A stretch of 64,000 bases of DNA from CAXXHQ01 sp963665265 (GTDB taxonomy: Bacteria > Planctomycetota > Planctomycetia > Pirellulales > Thermoguttaceae): positions 4,092,001 through 4,156,000 of the forward strand of contig OY762224.2 in assembly GCA_963665265.2 (NCBI GenBank). Direction: 5' to 3'. The notes under the pieces were generated by a model. The model saw only the letters and a list, made by a program, of their open reading frames with translations. It was not told where the DNA came from and ran no database searches. A program made the translations under genes and the position numbers. Of the stretch, positions 8,507 through 17,735 are shown in pieces. Position 1 is the stretch's first letter. The number at the start of each line of letters is the position of its first letter.

Positions 8507-10753
8507 ATGTCCCGAGATGAAAAGTTTGTTATCGAAGAAAAAATGGACGTTTCCTTCCCCGCCCCCCGCCTCCCTGCCGCTCAAAACGCCTCTAAAAACG
8601 GCGGACATGCCGAGCATAACGCATCATCAAACGGCGAAGGCGGCCTAGACGCCATTCTGCCTTTCGTCCATTCCTTCCGACGCCACTGGCTCGCCGCAAG
8701 CGCGTTGGGTTCCCTTTGCGCCGTGATAGCCAGCCTCGTCGTCTGGGTCGTCATGCCAGCGAGGTTCACCGCAACCGCCTTTTTACAAATCTCTTTAAGC
8801 GACGAAAGCCTTCTGGGACAAAACCGTACCTATGTTAACGAGCAAGAGTTCACCATTCGCAAAAGCACTCAATTGGGGATCATCCAAAGTCCTTTCGTGC
8901 TACTTCGAGCCTTGGGGCGGGATGAAATCAAAAGCCTTCCTGTCGTGAAAGAGCAGGCGGACCCCCTCGCTTGGCTTACCGGAAAAATTTCGGTCTCCTT
9001 TCCAAATAAGGCCGAAATCATGCAAGTCAGTCTCACCACCGATGGCGCCAAGCAATCGGCCGACATCGTGACCGCCGTGGTCGAGGAGTACTATCAAGAG
9101 GTTGTCGAACGCGAAAGAAAGAAAAAGGAAAACCAACTCAGCAAGTTGCAAACAGTCTACGGCGAAAAAGATAACGAGCTGCGAAAAAAACGTAACGAGT
9201 TGAAATCCCTCGCCGAAAATCTCGGCGCGGCCGAATCCGAAACGTTGAATTTAAAGCAACGCCTCGTCCTCGAGGAACTTACCACCTTTCGACAAGAGTG
9301 GGTCCGCAGCCAATCTGATTTAGGTCGCCTGAAAAACGAACTTGCCGCCCAAAAAGCCTTGCTGGCCGCCGCTCAAAACATGACGCCCACGCCGACGGAA
9401 TGTCAACAATACGCCGCTAACGATCCTAAGTTGAAACTGCTAGCCGAAGATATCGCCTACCAAGAAATGAATCAGCAAAGCGCAAAGGACGTCATCGCTC
9501 CCGGAACGAAATCTACCTTCGCCAATCAAGCGATGTCTCAGAGCAATCGTACCGTCGAGCAATATAACCGGCGCTTGGGCGAAATCGCCGAGGAAATCGT
9601 GTCGAAACGAACTGCGGATGTGCAAAAGGACATCGATCGTCTCGAGGCGGCCATCGCCGGCTCCGAAGGCCAATCGGATCAAATGCAAAAGGCCGTCCGC
9701 CAATTGAGCGATCTGGCCAACAAATTCGGCACCGTCTCCATCGACGTTGAAATGAAACGCTCCGACATCAAAAACACCGAAATCGCCTTAACCGAAATCG
9801 CCAATGAACAAGAAAAACTGAAGGTTGACCTTCGTGCTCCTTCGCGAGTTTCCATTTTGCAGCCGGCCGAGCCGCCGCAAAGCGAATCTGGACGCACCGC
9901 TCGCATGATGCTGGCCCTGCTTTCCGGGATCGCCAGCTTTTGCTTGCCCGTCGCCTTCATCGTTTGGGTCGATTCCACCGCCCGACGCGTTAACTCGGCC
10001 AAGGACGTGTCGAATAAAATGGACATCCCGGTTTTGGGCACCGTCCCGCGATTGCCCGCCCAAGTAATGAAGAATAAGGGCAGCGCCAAAAAGAAATATC
10101 AATCGTGGCAGTTCCGCCTCACCGAATCCGTCGACGGAATCGCCGCTCGGATTCTTCGCCGAGGCGAAACCGATCAACGTCGCGTCATCATGGTCTCCAG
10201 CGCCAAAACCGGCGAAGGTAAAACGACGATCGCCGCTCAATTGGCGATGAGCTTGGCCCGCGCTAAACGCAAAACGTTGCTCATCGACTTCGACTTGCGA
10301 CAACCTAGCTTCGACGGAATCTTCGGCCTCGAACGCTCGCCCGGCGTCTGCGAAGTCCTTCGCGGTGAATGTGAAACGAACGACGTCGTCCAAACCTCTC
10401 CCTTGGAAAACCTGTTTCTCATGACCGCCGGATGTTGGGATCGATTCACCTCGGCCTGCCTCTCCAACAGCGCTCCCATCGCCTTGTTCAAAGAGGTTCG
10501 CGAAGATTACGACTTCATCATCGTCGATACCGGACCGATTTTGCCGATCGCCGACACCCGATTCGTCAGCCAATACGTAGATTCCGTGGTCTTGTCCGTC
10601 TTCCGCGACGTTAGCCAGGCCGAATACGTCCGCGAGGCATGCGACATCTTGGAGGCTTTCGGCGTTCGTTCAATCGAGGCCGTCGTAACCGGCGTCAATG
10701 AAAAAATCGATCGTCGTCAACTCGGATATATCCGTCCGCAAGTGACCGCCTAG
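8507..10753 (+). CDS. Wzz chain-length regulator fused to BY-kinase-type ATPase
   Basis: This 748-residue inner-membrane co-polymerase controls EPS chain length and export. Order of parts: polar cytoplasmic tail, first membrane helix at 61-83, periplasmic region with long coiled coil (about 195-450), second helix at 465-488 (ARMMLALLSGIASFCL), then a cytoplasmic P-loop domain. That domain has Walker A SSAKTGEGKTT (about 563), Walker A' LLIDFDLRQPS (about 590) and Walker B FIIVDTGPIL (about 669). The usual C-terminal tyrosine cluster is absent: the tail has a single Tyr (RRQLGYIRPQ). It may therefore act as an ATPase without clustered autophosphorylation. A GGAG lies upstream of the ATG. The gene sits between the exosortase and EpsI genes and ends in a strong terminator. 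Confidence 0.92.
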   Translation: MSRDEKFVIEEKMDVSFPAPRLPAAQNASKNGGHAEHNASSNGEGGLDAILPFVHSFRRHWLAASALGSLCAVIASLVVWVVMPARFTATAFLQISLSDESLLGQNRTYVNEQEFTIRKSTQLGIIQSPFVLLRALGRDEIKSLPVVKEQADPLAWLTGKISVSFPNKAEIMQVSLTTDGAKQSADIVTAVVEEYYQEVVERERKKKENQLSKLQTVYGEKDNELRKKRNELKSLAENLGAAESETLNLKQRLVLEELTTFRQEWVRSQSDLGRLKNELAAQKALLAAAQNMTPTPTECQQYAANDPKLKLLAEDIAYQEMNQQSAKDVIAPGTKSTFANQAMSQSNRTVEQYNRRLGEIAEEIVSKRTADVQKDIDRLEAAIAGSEGQSDQMQKAVRQLSDLANKFGTVSIDVEMKRSDIKNTEIALTEIANEQEKLKVDLRAPSRVSILQPAEPPQSESGRTARMMLALLSGIASFCLPVAFIVWVDSTARRVNSAKDVSNKMDIPVLGTVPRLPAQVMKNKGSAKKKYQSWQFRLTESVDGIAARILRRGETDQRRVIMVSSAKTGEGKTTIAAQLAMSLARAKRKTLLIDFDLRQPSFDGIFGLERSPGVCEVLRGECETNDVVQTSPLENLFLMTAGCWDRFTSACLSNSAPIALFKEVREDYDFIIVDTGPILPIADTRFVSQYVDSVVLSVFRDVSQAEYVREACDILEAFGVRSIEAVVTGVNEKIDRRQLGYIRPQVTA

Positions 10754-10770
10754 TTTTCCGATAACCTTTT

Positions 10771-10807
10771 AGCCTTCGCCGACCGATAAGTCGGCGAAGG
10801 CTTTGTT
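10771..10807 (+). terminator. strong rho-independent terminator
   Basis: A perfect 13-bp stem, AGCCTTCGCCGAC (10771-10783) with GTCGGCGAAGGCT (10790-10802), closes on a six-base loop and is followed by TTGTTT. It lies 17 bp after the Wzz/kinase stop, so the exosortase-Wzz unit probably ends here and the EpsI-like gene has its own promoter. A short CCTTTT on the left also allows some termination in reverse. Confidence 0.9.
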
Positions 10808-10863
10808 TAATTTAGCCCTCTTCGCACGTAACGTATTCGCTTGACTCGCATAAGGAGTTTTCG

Positions 10864-11595
10864 GTGAGCGCAAAGATTACTTTCCGATTGATCGTTAGCG
10901 CCTTCGTCGTCTTCCTCGTCGCGCTAAGCATGCACTTCACGCACGCCGGCACGCCGAAAGTCACTTTTCCGACATGGTCCGTCAAAGATTTACCCGCCGC
11001 GCTCGGCGACTGGACGCTCAAGCAAACCGAACTAGATCCGAAAATTTTTGCCAGAACCGAAGCAACCGTCGCACAAGACTATATCTTCGTCAAGGGACAA
11101 AAACGCGAGGTTTATTCGCACCTCGCCATGTTTGAATCCCCGGAAACCGGCGTCTGGCACAGCCCGCCCAATTGCTATCGTGGCGCCGGTTGGCAACGCA
11201 TCTCCGCCGAATACGAAGACCTTTCTCTTCCGCAAGGCGTCCCTCCGGCAAAAGTTTGCGTAGAGGTTTGGGAACAAAAAGGCTCAAGGTGTACCATCGT
11301 CTATTGGTTTCAGCTCGGCCCTTACGATGTCTACGATCGATGGTCGCTCGGAGTGCTTAGAATCCTCCACCTCGGCGGAAAACCCGTCTGGCCTCCGGAA
11401 ATCAAAGTCCTCCTTAGCGTGGCCGGCGCCGGCCTTGATGAACGAAAAGACGTTCTCGACGTTGCCAAAGAAATTCACCTCTGGCTTAATCAACCCTCGC
11501 ACAAAGACGATCTCGACTTCGAGGCCCTCGCAAAAAAAGGCGCAACGGAGAATAAATCTGCCGAGCAATCCTCGCAACCGGAAAAATCGAAATAA
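10864..11595 (+). CDS. EpsI-like exosortase-associated protein
   Basis: This is a 243-residue protein with an N-terminal membrane or signal segment (residues 5-27) and an extracytoplasmic EpsI (DUF3485) domain. Typical features are LGDWTLKQTELDP, the SPPNCYRGAGW block (equivalent to the HSP/CYpGxGW signature) and a region ending in IVYWFQLG. The GTG start has AAGGAG seven bases upstream. EpsI is often fused to the exosortase C-terminus; here it is separate, with the Wzz/kinase gene between. The C-terminal ~35 residues are charged, low-complexity sequence. The family's exact role is unknown, but it is required in several EPS systems. The regulatory signal is probably in the 57 bp after the terminator. 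Confidence 0.85.
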   Translation: MSAKITFRLIVSAFVVFLVALSMHFTHAGTPKVTFPTWSVKDLPAALGDWTLKQTELDPKIFARTEATVAQDYIFVKGQKREVYSHLAMFESPETGVWHSPPNCYRGAGWQRISAEYEDLSLPQGVPPAKVCVEVWEQKGSRCTIVYWFQLGPYDVYDRWSLGVLRILHLGGKPVWPPEIKVLLSVAGAGLDERKDVLDVAKEIHLWLNQPSHKDDLDFEALAKKGATENKSAEQSSQPEKSK

Positions 11596-11990
11596 TCATC
11601 TTAACTTCTCGAATTCGCCGCATCGACAACCACGTTCGCTTGTGCCATGCAAATGCGAACCTCGTTTACAGCGTAGATTTTCTTCGAGTCGTTTTCGCAA
11701 ATCCTCGCAAAATGGAGTAGCGCCTCAGCATGCGTTAGTTTTTTGTAAATATAGGCTACATCTCGTCGCCCCGATAGTAAATTACGGCTCTTTCGTGTAC
11801 GATTGAGCGTCTAATCGACCAGCGTCGAAAGTGAGCTTGTACAACGCCTTCGAGCGATTCAGACTAAAAAACGGCGCCTCTAGGAGTTCCGCCGCGAATA
11901 TCCTATTCCCTCGGACGTCTTGACGCTCGCCCTTGTCGCGAGAAAGTTCGTCGATAATCTTGCCCAAGAAATATTTACGCCGGCCTTTTC
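11596..11990. other. intergenic, nothing recognised
   Basis: This gap separates co-directional EPS genes. It is A/T-richer than its flanks around 11745-11765 and could carry a promoter for the next gene. Small frames on both strands have no recognisable content. Confidence 0.4.
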
Positions 11991-14057
11991 ATGAATCCAC
12001 ATAATCCCAACGAAAAACCTCTGAAAAGTCCGTCGAAAGACTCTTTGCCGCAAACGCACGAAGAGCCGCTCGTGGAAAACGAAACGGCGAATGCGAATTG
12101 GTGCTCTGGCGTTCTCCTCAAAACCCACGCCCTGCTCTCCCAAATGATCGCCCTAAGATCGTGGCTTTTCGCGATCATGTACGCCGTGGTTTTCGCGATC
12201 GTCTATTGGCTCGCGCTTTTGGCCCGATTCGACTTCGATTACACCGAACTCGTCAAACCTAAGAATTACGTCTATGTTTCAGTTTTCTGGAGAACGCTAC
12301 CATATTTGATCGGAGTGAAAATCTGCGTGTTTTACCTCGCCGGCCATTTCTACGGCTGGTGGAGGTTCGTTACCTTCGCCGACCTCGTCGCCCTCCTCCG
12401 TTCCGCTTTGCTATCCTCATTAGTCTTCGCCGCCGGCGTCTATCTCTTTATGCCCGGCCAACGCGTCCCCGGCGGCGTTCTTTGCTACGATTGCTGTTTC
12501 ACCATCCTTGTCCTCGGCGGAATGCGAGCCAGTTGGCGTATCTTCCGAGAACATTTCTCGCCATTCTTTGATCGCGACCATTACCGCGCGGCTCTCTTGA
12601 TCGGCGTCGATCACGATTCCGCGCTCTTAGCGCATCAAATCCACGCGCATTCCCAGCTCCGCTTTCGCATCAAAGGCTTCGTCTCCGCCTCCTCCGAAAT
12701 AAAGCCCGGAACGCACCTCGGACGCATCCCCGTCCTCGGCGAAATCAGCGACTTGCCCCTCCTGCTCGACAGAACCAAGGCTTCCGACGTCCTAGTCACC
12801 GCCGGCTTGCTCCCCGGTTCCGAAATGCGCCGACTTATGGAAACCTGCCGCGACCTCCGAGCCCACTTGAAAATCATCCCGCCCATCGAAGACCTCTTCG
12901 GCGGCGACAATCGCATTCCGCTACGCGATATCGAAATCAACGACTTGTTGCGGCGCGATCCCGTTCAATTGGACGCCCATAGCATTCGCTTGATGATCAA
13001 CGACCGAAAAGTTATGGTCACTGGGGCCGGCGGAAGCATCGGCTCCGAAATCTGCCGACAAGTCCTCAAATATTACCCGAAGCAACTGATCCTCGTTGGA
13101 AACGGCGAAAATCCGATCTTTCGCATCGAACAAGAAATAAAGCGATCCTACCCCAACGCCAAACTAGAACTACGTATCGGAAGCGTCGCCGATCCCGCTC
13201 GAATGCGCCAAGTCATGGACGACGTTCGACCCGACGTTATCTTTCACGCCGCCGCCCATAAACACGTCCCCTTGATGGAAGTCAATGTCGGCGAAGCCGT
13301 CCGAAACAACGTCTTCGGCACGAAAAACCTCGTTGATCTCGCCGACGAGTTCGGAGTCGGACGTTTCGTCTTTATCTCCACCGACAAAGCCGTTCACCCG
13401 TCCAGCGTAATGGGAACCACTAAGCAAATCGCCGAACGATACGTTCATGCGATGTCGCAAGAGTCGAGCTCCAAGTTCGCCGTCGTTCGCTTCGGAAACG
13501 TCCTCGGAAGCGACGGCAGCGTCGTGCCAACCTTTAAAGAGCAGATCCGCCGCGGCGGGCCTATTACCGTCACCGATCCGCGCATGACTCGTTTCTTCAT
13601 GACCATTCCCGAGGCTTCCCAGTTGGTCCTCCAAGCGGCCGCTATGGGAAACGGCGGCGAAATATTCGTCCTCGAAATGGGCGAGCCGGTCCGAATCGTC
13701 GATCTGGCGAAAGACTTAATCCGTCTCTCCGGACTTCCCGAGCATGCCGTCGAAATCATGTACACCGGAATGCGTTCGGGCGAAAAACTCTATGAAGAGC
13801 TTTACTTCGCCGATGAAGAAACCTTGCCCACAAATCACCCTAAACTCCGCGCCGCCTACCACCGCCCGTACACGTTGGCCGAGGTGCGCGAGGCGATCGC
13901 CCAATTGGAGCCTTTGCTCTACAGCCCTAATGCCGTCGTTCGGCAAAAACTCCGCGAAATCGTCCTTGAATATACCCCTCCGACAGCGGACGCCGGCTCC
14001 GAAAAATCCATTCTGGACGGTAAAGATGGCCGAAAGCCCCGTTCGCTCCAAGGGTAG
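11991..14057 (+). CDS. membrane nucleotide-sugar 4,6-dehydratase (PglF/WbpM/CapD type)
   Basis: The 688-residue enzyme probably dehydrates UDP-GlcNAc to a UDP-4-keto-6-deoxy sugar. It starts with a polar tail, then about four membrane helices (residues 50-180). A first NAD-binding-like domain (ALLIGVDHDSALLAHQI) is followed by the catalytic SDR domain with GAGGSIGSE (about 345), FHAAAHKHVPLMEVN, FISTDKAVHPSSVMGTTKQ (about 461) and a late GMRSGEKLYEEL. This architecture and length match the membrane-bound WbpM/PglF/CapD group. The next gene is a DegT aminotransferase, so together they could make UDP-4-amino-4,6-dideoxy sugars. The ATG at 11991 has no strong ribosome site. Confidence 0.88.
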   Translation: MNPHNPNEKPLKSPSKDSLPQTHEEPLVENETANANWCSGVLLKTHALLSQMIALRSWLFAIMYAVVFAIVYWLALLARFDFDYTELVKPKNYVYVSVFWRTLPYLIGVKICVFYLAGHFYGWWRFVTFADLVALLRSALLSSLVFAAGVYLFMPGQRVPGGVLCYDCCFTILVLGGMRASWRIFREHFSPFFDRDHYRAALLIGVDHDSALLAHQIHAHSQLRFRIKGFVSASSEIKPGTHLGRIPVLGEISDLPLLLDRTKASDVLVTAGLLPGSEMRRLMETCRDLRAHLKIIPPIEDLFGGDNRIPLRDIEINDLLRRDPVQLDAHSIRLMINDRKVMVTGAGGSIGSEICRQVLKYYPKQLILVGNGENPIFRIEQEIKRSYPNAKLELRIGSVADPARMRQVMDDVRPDVIFHAAAHKHVPLMEVNVGEAVRNNVFGTKNLVDLADEFGVGRFVFISTDKAVHPSSVMGTTKQIAERYVHAMSQESSSKFAVVRFGNVLGSDGSVVPTFKEQIRRGGPITVTDPRMTRFFMTIPEASQLVLQAAAMGNGGEIFVLEMGEPVRIVDLAKDLIRLSGLPEHAVEIMYTGMRSGEKLYEELYFADEETLPTNHPKLRAAYHRPYTLAEVREAIAQLEPLLYSPNAVVRQKLREIVLEYTPPTADAGSEKSILDGKDGRKPRSLQG

Positions 14058-14432
14058 TTCTGTGATTCTATTTGCCGCATTCAATGCGGACTATTTTGTA
14101 AACTATTATTGTTCATCGAGTTCGGACTCGGCCGATAGCCTCTCCGAACGCTTCGTTTTGCCGAGTCGGCTTATTTTTCTCCGACCGCAAAATGCGCGTA
14201 ATACGTAACATCACCGCCTTTTTTCAAAATGGGTCCCGTAACCCACGGGAACGGAGTGCGCGCTGAACTCACCTCCCTTGCCATCCTCAAAAATCCCCCA
14301 TTGCCTCATATCCTCTTATGGTTTACGATCCTGGGGGTTTAGGAAAACTTTGATGCCCTGTGACGGCCTCGCGGCCCCTCCGACCACTTGTCGATGCCGC
14401 CGCCGTTCAAATCAAAAGGAAGTGATTTGCCG
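14058..14432. other. intergenic with small hairpins
   Basis: The gap holds a six-base-pair stem TCCCGT/ACGGGA near 14233-14250 and GGCC-tcgc-GGCC near 14366, neither with a clear T-tract. It probably carries the start of the next transcription unit. No gene was seen. Confidence 0.35.
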
Positions 14433-15578
14433 ATGAGCGCCAGCGTTAATGAGATCGTCGCCGTTCCGTTGCTCGACCTAAAAGCACAATACGCCTCCAT
14501 TCATGGCGACGTTCGCAAAGCCGTGAACGACGTCTTTGAAAGTCAATATTTTATCCTCGGCCCCGAAGTCGAACGGTGCGAAAAAAGCATCGCCGCCTAT
14601 AGCCAGTGCAAGCACGCCGTCGGCGTCTCCTCCGGCACCGACGCTTTATTGATCGCCCTCATGGCCGAAGGCATCGGCCCCGGCGACGAAGTCATCACCA
14701 CCCCCTACACGTTCTTCGCCACAGGCGGAAGCGTCGCCCGCGCCGGAGCTAAACCAGTCTTCGTCGATATCGAGCCAAACGCCTACAACATCGATCCATC
14801 CTTGATCGAAGCAAAAATCACCAATAACACCAAGGCGATCATCCCCGTCCATCTCTACGGCCAATGCGCCGAGATGGAACCGATTTTGGATATCGCCAAA
14901 CGCCGCAATTTGATCGTCATCGAAGACGCCGCGCAAGCCATCGGCTCCGAGTATCACGGCCGCCGCGCCGGTTCCATGGGAAAATACGGCTGCTTCAGCT
15001 TTTTTCCCTCGAAAAACCTCGGCGCTGCCGGGGACGGCGGTATGGTCACCGCTCAAGACGACGCTGCCGATGAAATGCTCCGCATAATGCGAGCTCACGG
15101 CTCGAAAGTGAAATACTATCATTCCTTCGTCGGCGGCAATTTCCGCTTCGACGCCCTTCAAGCCGTCGTTGTCAGCGCAAAACTCCCGCACCTCGATTCC
15201 TGGAGCGAAAAGCGACAATTGAACGCCGCACGCTATCGAAAGCTCTTTGAAGACGCTAGACTCGTCGCAAACGAATCGATCGTGCTTCCTTACGAAGCTC
15301 CAAATCGTCGGCATATTTACAATCAGTTCGTCATTCGCGCAAAGAACCGCGACGATTTGATCGAGCATTTGCGAAAGTGCAAAGTCGGCTGCGAAATATA
15401 CTACCCCGTCCCGTTGCATCTGCAAAAATGCTTCGAGTACTGCGGCTACAAGCCGGGCGATTTGCCCGTCAGCGAACGCGCCGCCCTCGAGACGGTCGCC
15501 CTGCCCATCTACCCCGAGTTGACCGACGCCCAAGCCGAACGAGTCGTCGATTGCGTCCGGCAATTTTACGCGGCCTAA
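14433..15578 (+). CDS. DegT/DnrJ/EryC1-family sugar aminotransferase
   Basis: This PLP enzyme transfers an amino group to a keto nucleotide sugar. At 381 residues it is typical of the family. Visible are PLLDLKAQYASI, SSGTDALLIALMA, TPYTFFATGGS, VIEDAAQAIGSEY and the PLP lysine in FSFFPSKNLGAAGDGG. The pattern resembles the WbpE/WlbC group. The ATG at 14433 is preferred over an upstream TTG because GGAAGTG precedes it and the family begins right after. The likely substrates are the product of the preceding dehydratase or of RmlB. It ends 20 bp before the ABC-exporter permease gene. Confidence 0.92.
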   Translation: MSASVNEIVAVPLLDLKAQYASIHGDVRKAVNDVFESQYFILGPEVERCEKSIAAYSQCKHAVGVSSGTDALLIALMAEGIGPGDEVITTPYTFFATGGSVARAGAKPVFVDIEPNAYNIDPSLIEAKITNNTKAIIPVHLYGQCAEMEPILDIAKRRNLIVIEDAAQAIGSEYHGRRAGSMGKYGCFSFFPSKNLGAAGDGGMVTAQDDAADEMLRIMRAHGSKVKYYHSFVGGNFRFDALQAVVVSAKLPHLDSWSEKRQLNAARYRKLFEDARLVANESIVLPYEAPNRRHIYNQFVIRAKNRDDLIEHLRKCKVGCEIYYPVPLHLQKCFEYCGYKPGDLPVSERAALETVALPIYPELTDAQAERVVDCVRQFYAA

Positions 15579-15598
15579 TCGCCGCTATTTGAGGTGAA

Positions 15599-16441
15599 AT
15601 GAGCGAAGTAAAAGAATACGTCATCAAACCGCCGAGGCGTTTCTCGGCGGTTGATTGGGGAGAACTTTGGCGATATCGCGATCTGTTTCTCGTCTTTACT
15701 TGGCGGGAAGTCTCCGTTCGCTATAAGCAGACTGTTCTTGGAGCCGCCTGGGCGATCTTGCAACCCCTCGTCACGCTACTCATTTTTACGTTCGTTTTCA
15801 ATCGCATTGCGAAAATCGACAGCGGTGACGGAACCCCATATCCTGTCTTCCTCTGCGTTGGAGTTTTGTTCTGGCAGTATTTCCTGACGGCACTCACAAA
15901 TTCCAGCAATTCATTGGTCTCTAACGCCGGTTTAGTGCAGAAGGTCTATTTTCCTCGTCTTTTGTTGCCCGCCTCCGTCGTCGCAAGCGGCCTGATCGAT
16001 TTAGCCGTCAGCAGCCTCATCCTCGCGGGCCTGATGGCTTGGTATAGATATTTCCCGCTTATCGCAGGAATCAGTATTCTTCCCTGGGCGATTGCCATCG
16101 TCGTTTTCACGACCATGGGGCTTGGCCTTACTTTGGCTTCACTCAATATCAAATATCGCGACGTTCGCTACGCCTTGCCGTTTTTCATCCAAATCCTGTT
16201 GTACTTCACGCCGGTGATATATCCAATTACTTTTTTGGATAAGTTTCCGATCGCCAAGTTCGCTATGGTTTGGCTTAATCCGATCGCCGTCGTAATTACT
16301 AACATGCGTGCCGGCCTATTCGGAGCCGAAACCATCGATTGGGGCATGATGCTCATCGCCTCCTTCGTCAGCGTCATCTATTTCCTCCTCGGCCTCTACT
16401 ACTTCCGTAGCGCCGAACGCTACTTCGCCGACATAGTCTAA
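15599..16441 (+). CDS. wzm: polysaccharide ABC exporter permease Wzm
   Basis: This 280-residue ABC-2 permease has six hydrophobic spans. It begins with a cytoplasmic amphipathic segment (LWRYRDLFLVFTWREVSVRYKQT) and contains LGAAWAILQPL, NSSNSLVSNAGLVQKVYFPR and FTPVIYPI, all typical of the Wzm/TagG/KpsM group. GAGGTG precedes the ATG. It pairs with the ATPase two bases downstream. It is expected to export a lipid-linked glycan across the inner membrane. Confidence 0.95.
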   Translation: MSEVKEYVIKPPRRFSAVDWGELWRYRDLFLVFTWREVSVRYKQTVLGAAWAILQPLVTLLIFTFVFNRIAKIDSGDGTPYPVFLCVGVLFWQYFLTALTNSSNSLVSNAGLVQKVYFPRLLLPASVVASGLIDLAVSSLILAGLMAWYRYFPLIAGISILPWAIAIVVFTTMGLGLTLASLNIKYRDVRYALPFFIQILLYFTPVIYPITFLDKFPIAKFAMVWLNPIAVVITNMRAGLFGAETIDWGMMLIASFVSVIYFLLGLYYFRSAERYFADIV

Positions 16442-16443
16442 TT

Positions 16444-17685
16444 ATGAATCAACCGATCATCTCCGTTGAACAAGTCGGCAAACGTTTCATCCTGGGCGGA
16501 ACGAAAAAACCGTATCGTACCTTACGCGAGGATTTTCTCCCCAACCTCGTTAATCGGCTCCTGCGTAAAAAAACCGCCGAAAACGAGTTTTGGGCGTTGC
16601 GCGACGTTAGTTTCAATGTCGCGCCGGGCGAATCATTGGGAATCATCGGCAGAAACGGGGCGGGCAAAAGCACTCTCTTGAAAGTCCTCTCCCGCATCAC
16701 CCCGCCGACCGAAGGACAAATCTCGCTCCGCGGTCGCATCGCCAGCCTTCTTGAAGTCGGAACCGGTTTCCATCCCGAACTCACCGGCCGTGAAAATATC
16801 TTTCTCAACGGCGCCATCCTCGGCATGACCCGCGCCGAAATTATTCGCAAATTCGACGACATCGTCGCCTTCGCTGAAATCGAGCGTTTTCTCGACACTC
16901 CAGTCAAACGATATTCCAGCGGAATGTACGTCCGATTGGCCTTCGCAGTCGCCGCTCACCTCGAACCGGAAATCCTCGTCATCGACGAAGTCCTCGCCGT
17001 CGGCGACGCCCAGTTCCAAATGAAATGCCTGGGAAAAATGGAAGAGGTCGCTCGGGGCGGTCGTACGGTGCTCTTCGTTAGCCATAATATGGGCGCCATT
17101 ATGCAACTCTGCTCTCGATGCGTCGTCTTGGAAAAAGGAGCAGTCGCATTCGACGGAGAAACCGATGCCGCCGTCAAACGTTACTTGCAACAACCCTTGG
17201 CCTGCTCCGGACAGATCAATGTTTCATCCCTTAGACAGCATTCAATGGCCGGTTGCGACGCGGAGCTACGCTCGGTCCGGCTGACCTCGGACAACGTGCT
17301 CGTCGATGTCGTCCATATCGGAGAGCCTCTCTCCGTTCATTTCGACTTCATTCTCCGTAAACCGCAAAAGGCTCTTGTCTTGTCTTTTATCGTTAGGTCC
17401 GCTACCGGCGTGAACGTCTACCATTGCGTTTCGCGCGACGCTAATTTCGCCATCCGCGACGTAGCCGGCAAAATCTCGATCTCCGCAACGCTCCCCGACT
17501 TGCGGCTTTACCCAGGTACTTATTTGATCGACGACGTTTGGCTAGCCGACGGAGACGGTCTTGAACTGGACTGCGTCCGCGACGTTATCGGCTTTCAAGT
17601 CGCCGAAGACGGCACAAAAATCCAACGTCGGTTGGCGTCTTCAAAAGCCGTAGTGCATGAAGTTCCAATTTGGAATATAAAGTAA
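16444..17685 (+). CDS. wzt: polysaccharide ABC exporter ATPase Wzt with C-terminal glycan-binding-type domain
   Basis: The 413-residue ATPase energises the exporter. The nucleotide-binding domain (1-~245) has Walker A GIIGRNGAGKSTLLK (about 66), signature YSSGM (about 157) and Walker B ILVIDEVLAVGD (about 177). Residues ~260-400 form an extra beta-rich domain (LYPGTYLIDDVWLADGDGL), as in Wzt proteins that recognise the capped non-reducing end of their glycan. That points to a chain terminated by a specific modification, consistent with the decoration genes later in the locus. The gene is translationally close-coupled to the permease (two-base gap). Confidence 0.94.
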   Translation: MNQPIISVEQVGKRFILGGTKKPYRTLREDFLPNLVNRLLRKKTAENEFWALRDVSFNVAPGESLGIIGRNGAGKSTLLKVLSRITPPTEGQISLRGRIASLLEVGTGFHPELTGRENIFLNGAILGMTRAEIIRKFDDIVAFAEIERFLDTPVKRYSSGMYVRLAFAVAAHLEPEILVIDEVLAVGDAQFQMKCLGKMEEVARGGRTVLFVSHNMGAIMQLCSRCVVLEKGAVAFDGETDAAVKRYLQQPLACSGQINVSSLRQHSMAGCDAELRSVRLTSDNVLVDVVHIGEPLSVHFDFILRKPQKALVLSFIVRSATGVNVYHCVSRDANFAIRDVAGKISISATLPDLRLYPGTYLIDDVWLADGDGLELDCVRDVIGFQVAEDGTKIQRRLASSKAVVHEVPIWNIK

Positions 17686-17735
17686 CCCTCCCAGTCTCTT
17701 TTTTCTTCTCGCCTTCTTTTTTGTAGGCGGTGTTT

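Noticed and set aside
9788..10573. Long minus-strand frame (261 codons) inside the Wzz/kinase gene
   Set aside because: It is antisense to a gene with clear Walker motifs; strong C/G-ending codon use makes long shadow frames common in this window.
14646..15563. 305-codon minus-strand frame
   Set aside because: Antisense to the DegT aminotransferase with a visible PLP lysine; composition is the mirror of that gene.
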